Origin: Elusimicrobiota bacterium
Lineage (GTDB): Bacteria > Elusimicrobiota > Endomicrobiia > Endomicrobiales > Endomicrobiaceae
Reading direction: 5' to 3'
NCBI GenBank assembly: GCA_031274365.1
Contig: JAISQF010000011.1
Span: forward strand, 62,001-126,000
DNA: 64,000 bases
Shown here: one piece after another, positions 59,617-64,000 of the stretch
Layout of the letters: each line of letters begins with the position of its first letter
Position numbering within the stretch: position 1 is the stretch's first letter
The notes under the pieces: generated by a model
Database searches by the model: none
Seen by the model: only the letters and a program-made list of their open reading frames with translations
Told to the model about the DNA's origin: nothing
Made by a program: the position numbers and the translations under genes

Positions 59617-61079
59617 CTACAACAAGGGAATACAATGTCGGTTACGTAGCGATAATCACATTAGTAGCAACTATAGGCGGTTTGTTATTTGGCTATGACA
59701 CAGCGGTGATTTCTGGAGCAGAGGAAGGGGTAGAGGGGTTTTTTCTGCTCGCGAAAGATTTTCACTACACAAAATTTTTACATGGCATCACTTCATCGAG
59801 CGCCTTATTAGGATGCGTGATCGGGGCCGCCGTATCGGGCATATTTGCGGGCTCTATCGGCCGGCGCGACTCATTGCGTGTGGCGTCGGTGCTGTTTTTT
59901 CTATCAGCATTAGGCTGCTACAAGCCGGAATTTCTGTTATTTCCCGAAGGCGTGCCGACGTGGAATTTATTGTTAGCGTTCAATGTTTATCGGATATTAG
60001 GCGGGATAGGAATAGGATTGGCATCAGCGATAGTCCCGATGTATATAGCGGAGATAGCTCCTTCAAAAATACGCGGCACGTTGGTATCGTGCAATCAGTT
60101 TGCGATCATTTTTGGCATGTTGGTTGTATATTTTGTTAATTACCTGATACTTGGAAACCATACATACCCTATAATTGATGTTACCACCGGTCCCAACGGC
60201 GGTCATATATTTTCAGTAAATCCAGCCTCGGATCCATGGACAATCTCGACTGCATGGCGTTTAATGTTTTTATCAGAGGCATTCGTAGCGCTTCCATTTG
60301 GCATATTATTATTTTTCGTGCCGAACACGCCGCGATATTTAGTGTCAATAGGCAAAAACGAATCGGCATTAAAAGTGCTGACAAAAGTGTATCGCCCTGA
60401 TATAGCGCGTCAGACATTAACTAAGATTGAAACAACATTTGCCGACAAGACTGAGCGTTTGTTGTCGTATGGCATGATGGTCATTGTGATAGGGATCATG
60501 TTATCTGTCTTTCAGCAGGCGGTCGGCATCAATGCGGTATTGTATTACGCGCCGCGGATATTTGAAAGCGCCGGTGCTGAGGGCGGCGGCATGTTCCAGT
60601 CGATAATTATGGGCGTTGTGAACATTATCTTTACGGTGGTGGCAATTTTAACCGTTGACAAATTTGGGCGCAAACCATTATTAATTATTGGTTCGGTCGG
60701 CATGGCATTGGGCGCGTTTGCAGTAGCGCTTTGCGATAGTTTCGGCGTAAAGGGAATTATTCCGGTGCTGTCGATTATCGTATATGCGGCATTTTTCATG
60801 ATGTCATGGGGTCCTGTATGCTGGGTATTAATTGCGGAGATATTTCCAAATACGATTCGCGGCAAGGCGGTGGCGATAGCGGTAGCATTCCAATGGATAT
60901 TCAACTACATCGTTTCATCAACATTCCCGCCGTTATACGATTTTAGTCCGATGGCAGCCTACGACTTATACGGTATCGTATGCGTATTGGCGGCGTTGTT
61001 TGTCTGGCGGTGGGTGCCAGAAACAAAAGGGAAGACATTAGAGGACATGAGTCAGTTTTGGCGAAAAGACCGCAAGTAA
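59613..61079 (+). CDS. xylE: D-xylose:proton symporter-like MFS sugar transporter
   Basis: ITLVATIGGLLFGYDTAVISG; RILGGIGIGLASAIVPMYIAEIAPSKIRGTLVSCNQFAIIFG; WVPETKGKTLEDM. Confidence 0.9.
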   Translation: MTTTREYNVGYVAIITLVATIGGLLFGYDTAVISGAEEGVEGFFLLAKDFHYTKFLHGITSSSALLGCVIGAAVSGIFAGSIGRRDSLRVASVLFFLSALGCYKPEFLLFPEGVPTWNLLLAFNVYRILGGIGIGLASAIVPMYIAEIAPSKIRGTLVSCNQFAIIFGMLVVYFVNYLILGNHTYPIIDVTTGPNGGHIFSVNPASDPWTISTAWRLMFLSEAFVALPFGILLFFVPNTPRYLVSIGKNESALKVLTKVYRPDIARQTLTKIETTFADKTERLLSYGMMVIVIGIMLSVFQQAVGINAVLYYAPRIFESAGAEGGGMFQSIIMGVVNIIFTVVAILTVDKFGRKPLLIIGSVGMALGAFAVALCDSFGVKGIIPVLSIIVYAAFFMMSWGPVCWVLIAEIFPNTIRGKAVAIAVAFQWIFNYIVSSTFPPLYDFSPMAAYDLYGIVCVLAALFVWRWVPETKGKTLEDMSQFWRKDRK

Positions 61080-61207
61080 TGCAGAGGAGTTTGTGCGTTC
61101 ACTTTATTGCAATGACAAAATAAATATACGATGACAACAAAGTCTATGATAGAAGCAGGACGGCTAAAAGATGACAAGATGAAAATAAAAATGTAATAAT
61201 TAACATT

Positions 61208-62896
61208 ATGTTTTTACCAACTACTAAATCTGAAGTTCAAAAACTTGGCTGGGATAGACCTGATATTATTTTAATTTCGGGAGATACTTATATAGACAGC
61301 CCGTTTATAGGCATATCGGTAATCGGCAATTATCTTTCTAAAAAAGGATTTAAGACGGCGATTATCGCTCAACCCGATATAAAAACCGGCGACATCGCAA
61401 GGCTTGGCGAGCCTAATCTTTTTTGGGGAGTTTCTGCGGGAGCGATGGATTCTCTTATTTCTAATTGGACGGCGCTAAATAAATTTAGAAATGACGACGA
61501 TTTAACGCCCGGCGGAATTAATAATAGACGGCCCGATAGGGCGACTATAGTTTATACAAATCTTATACGCAGATATTTCAAAAATACAAAACCGATAGTT
61601 TTAGGCGGAATGGAAGCGTCTCTGAGGAGAATAGTTCATTATGATTTCAAAGACGACGCTTTAAGACGTTCTATTTTATTTGACGCAAAAGCCGACATTC
61701 TAATTTATGGAATGGGCGAGAAAACTTCGTTTGAGCTCGCGTCGCGTCTTAAAGAAAAGAAAGATTGGCGCGATATAAACGGTTTATGTTTTATATCAAA
61801 AGAAAAAGGGACGGACGGATTTGAAATCCCGTCTTTTCAAGATTGCGTTAAAGATAAAAATATTTTCTTTGAGGCTTTTAAGAATTTTTATGATAATTCC
61901 ACGTCGGAAAATGAAAAAGTTTTATATCAAAAACAGACGGATAGATATTTAGTTCACAACCCGCGTTGGAAAAATTTGACGACGGAAGAACTTGATGAAA
62001 TATACGATTTGGATTTTACAAGAGAGGTTCATCCTTTCTATGCAAAAATAGGAAAAGTAAAAGCGCAAGATACGATAAAATTTTCAATCACTTCGCACAG
62101 AGGATGTTTTGGCGAGTGTAATTTTTGCGCGATTGCCGTTCATCAAGGAAAAGAAGTCGTCTCAAGAAGCGAAAAATCTATAATTAAAGAAGCGCAAAAA
62201 ATTGCAAAGCAAAAAGATTTTAAGGGATATATTTCCGATTTGGGCGGGCCTACCGCGAATATGTTTGAAAGCAAATGTAAAATCAATGTTAATGCGGGAA
62301 AGTGTTCTAATAAAAGCTGCCTCTTTCCGCAAACCTGCTCTAATTTGATTTTTGGACATAAAAAACAAACTGAATTATTGGAAAAAATTAAGAATATTCC
62401 CGATGTAAAAAAAGTTTTTGTGTCTTCCGGGATAAGATATGATATGGTTTGCGCGGATAAAGAAAACGGTTTTAACTACTTAAAAAATATAGCCGATAAT
62501 AATATAAGCGGACAGATGAAAGTCGCGCCGGAACATTGCGATAAAAAAGTTTTAGCGCTTATGGGAAAACCTCAAATAAAAAGTTTGACGGATTTTATAG
62601 ATATGTTTAATAAGGTTAGAGGAAAACAATTTTTAACTTATTATTTTATCGCGGCTTATCCGGGATGCGGTCAAAAAGAAATGTTAGTTTTGAAAAATTT
62701 CATTGAGAAAAATATAAAAATTAGTCCCGAACAAGTCCAAATTTTCACGCCGACTCCGTCCACAAAAGCGACTTTGATGTATTATGTTCAAAAAGATATG
62801 TTTGGCAATGAAATTTTTGTGGAAAAAGACCGCAATAAAAAACAATATCAAAAAAATTGTTTGCAAATAAAAAATTACGGACGAATTCATAAATAA
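61208..62896 (+). CDS. YgiQ-family (UPF0313) radical SAM protein
   Basis: ITSHRGCFGECNFCAIAVHQGKEVVSRS; GLGWDRPDIILISGDTYIDSPFIGI-like N-terminus. Confidence 0.93.
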   Translation: MFLPTTKSEVQKLGWDRPDIILISGDTYIDSPFIGISVIGNYLSKKGFKTAIIAQPDIKTGDIARLGEPNLFWGVSAGAMDSLISNWTALNKFRNDDDLTPGGINNRRPDRATIVYTNLIRRYFKNTKPIVLGGMEASLRRIVHYDFKDDALRRSILFDAKADILIYGMGEKTSFELASRLKEKKDWRDINGLCFISKEKGTDGFEIPSFQDCVKDKNIFFEAFKNFYDNSTSENEKVLYQKQTDRYLVHNPRWKNLTTEELDEIYDLDFTREVHPFYAKIGKVKAQDTIKFSITSHRGCFGECNFCAIAVHQGKEVVSRSEKSIIKEAQKIAKQKDFKGYISDLGGPTANMFESKCKINVNAGKCSNKSCLFPQTCSNLIFGHKKQTELLEKIKNIPDVKKVFVSSGIRYDMVCADKENGFNYLKNIADNNISGQMKVAPEHCDKKVLALMGKPQIKSLTDFIDMFNKVRGKQFLTYYFIAAYPGCGQKEMLVLKNFIEKNIKISPEQVQIFTPTPSTKATLMYYVQKDMFGNEIFVEKDRNKKQYQKNCLQIKNYGRIHK

Positions 62897-62912
62897 ATTT
62901 TTGGATTTTCAA

Positions 62913-63650
62913 TTAGAGTTTGTGATAAATATTTTTATAAGGATTTTTATTGACGGCCGCATATTTTACAAACGACTCAATTTTTACCGCGCTTAAATCT
63001 TTTTTGAAATATTTCGCATATTCGTCCAAATGTTTTTTTAGAAAAGCTTTATCATCGTCGTCAAGTTTAACTTTTACCGCTTCTTTTCCAAGATTAAATT
63101 CCTGCGCTTTTTTAGCAAGATAAATTTTTCCGCCGTGCATTCCCGTTCCGCAATATTTTCCGGTTAAATCCTCGCCTTTTTTTAGTCCCAGACCAAGCAA
63201 AATGATAGCTCCGCCCGCCATATACTCGCCAAGAAAATCTCCCGCTTTTCCGCCTATCATTATTAAAGGTTTCATCTCTTTGTATTCTTTCATATGAATT
63301 CCAATGCGATACCCCGCATTCCCCTCTATATAAATTGCTCCGCCGCGCATAGCGTATCCCGCCGTATCTCCGCAATTTCCATGAATTATTATTTTTCCAT
63401 TATTCATCGTATTGCCGACGCCGTCTTGAGCATTGCCGAAAACTTCAATTTCCGCTCCGCTCATATAAGCCGCCATATCGTTGCCGGGAGTTCCGTTTAT
63501 CGTCAGCTTTACATTGCTTGGCAAAATACGTCCGACATACCTTTGTCCAAAAATATTATTCAATGTGATATTTTCGTCAATATGAATTGTTTCGTCTATT
63601 ATTTCATTTAACTCTTTATATTTTACGCCCAGCGCGTCTATCGTTTTCAT
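62913..63650 (-). CDS. Glutamate synthase alpha C-terminal GXGXG domain protein (stand-alone)
   Basis: GTPGNDMAAYMSGAEIEVFGNAQDGVGNTMNNGKIIIHGNCGDTAGYAMRGGAIYIEGNAGYRIGIHM. Confidence 0.9.
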   Translation of the reverse strand: MKTIDALGVKYKELNEIIDETIHIDENITLNNIFGQRYVGRILPSNVKLTINGTPGNDMAAYMSGAEIEVFGNAQDGVGNTMNNGKIIIHGNCGDTAGYAMRGGAIYIEGNAGYRIGIHMKEYKEMKPLIMIGGKAGDFLGEYMAGGAIILLGLGLKKGEDLTGKYCGTGMHGGKIYLAKKAQEFNLGKEAVKVKLDDDDKAFLKKHLDEYAKYFKKDLSAVKIESFVKYAAVNKNPYKNIYHKL

Positions 63651-63653
63651 TTT

Positions 63654-64000
63654 TTATTCCTCTTTTCCAAAAATCTTGTCGCGTCTTTTTTCTTTCGTAT
63701 AAACATTAAGCCCGATGTCTTTTAATTTTATATCGTATTCAAGCTCGGAAAGTTTTACTCTATCGTTTATAAGCGCGGTGTAAATTCCGGCTCTTTGATT
63801 GTCGTTTATCAAAACAAAACCTATAAGATTATCGTTTGCAATATTAAGTCTGCGCAATTTATCGCCGTTTTTATCGACGTAAATGTCCGCGTCGCTTCCT
63901 CCGATAATACCGGCCGAAATCAATTGCATTCCAAAAAATGATATCGCATTCATCGCAAACGACGACGGAACAAGTTTTTTTTCGCCCGCCATATTTGCTC
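63654..64000 (-). CDS. C-terminus of an FAD-dependent NAD(P)H oxidoreductase (runs off right edge)
   Basis: NMAGEKKLVPSSFAMNAISFFGMQLISAG...; frame open to window edge, like nitrite-reductase/rubredoxin-reductase C-termini. Confidence 0.65.
   Translation of the reverse strand, partial: ANMAGEKKLVPSSFAMNAISFFGMQLISAGIIGGSDADIYVDKNGDKLRRLNIANDNLIGFVLINDNQRAGIYTALINDRVKLSELEYDIKLKDIGLNVYTKEKRRDKIFGKEE

Overview
The window holds two regions. (A) About 1-42,362 is most of a temperate siphovirus-type prophage. It is cut by the left window edge and integrated against the 3' end of a tRNA-Arg(CCT) gene at 42,363-42,436. The late operon runs on the minus strand: ParB-methyltransferase, terminase, portal, head, tail, lysis, then moron-like genes. 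The early/recombination/replication operon is also on the minus strand. A divergent plus-strand lysogeny block holds the repressor, a secreted protein, an HsdR_N-like nuclease and a tyrosine integrase. (B) About 42,363-64,000 is host chromosome: apt, yqeY-like, DUF192, typA, an LpxL-like gene, DUF362 ferredoxin, smc, a GNAT + AONS/SPT + NAD-epimerase trio, LOG family, thyX, purA, an O-methyltransferase, xylE, ygiQ-like, and a GltB GXGXG domain. An Elusimicrobiota/Endomicrobium-like host is only a guess. The strongest candidate for an undescribed system is a translationally coupled three-gene cassette in the phage tail-tip module. It encodes a tail protein ending in a 10-Cys CX2C(X3C)8 Gly/Ser tail, a radical SAM/SPASM-like maturase, and a 123-aa partner. 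This looks like a RiPP-style modification system acting on a virion protein. Other highlights: (1) seven 17-bp palindromic iterons inside the replication-initiator ORF that run through all three reading frames, so the DNA rather than the peptide appears conserved; (2) promoter-hairpin-terminator leaders in front of both the early and the late operon; (3) a moron module with a duplicated promoter; (4) a probable bacterial ceramide/sphingolipid locus; (5) an unannotated xylA remnant fused by ATGA overlap to xylE. No database searches were possible; all family calls are from motif recognition.
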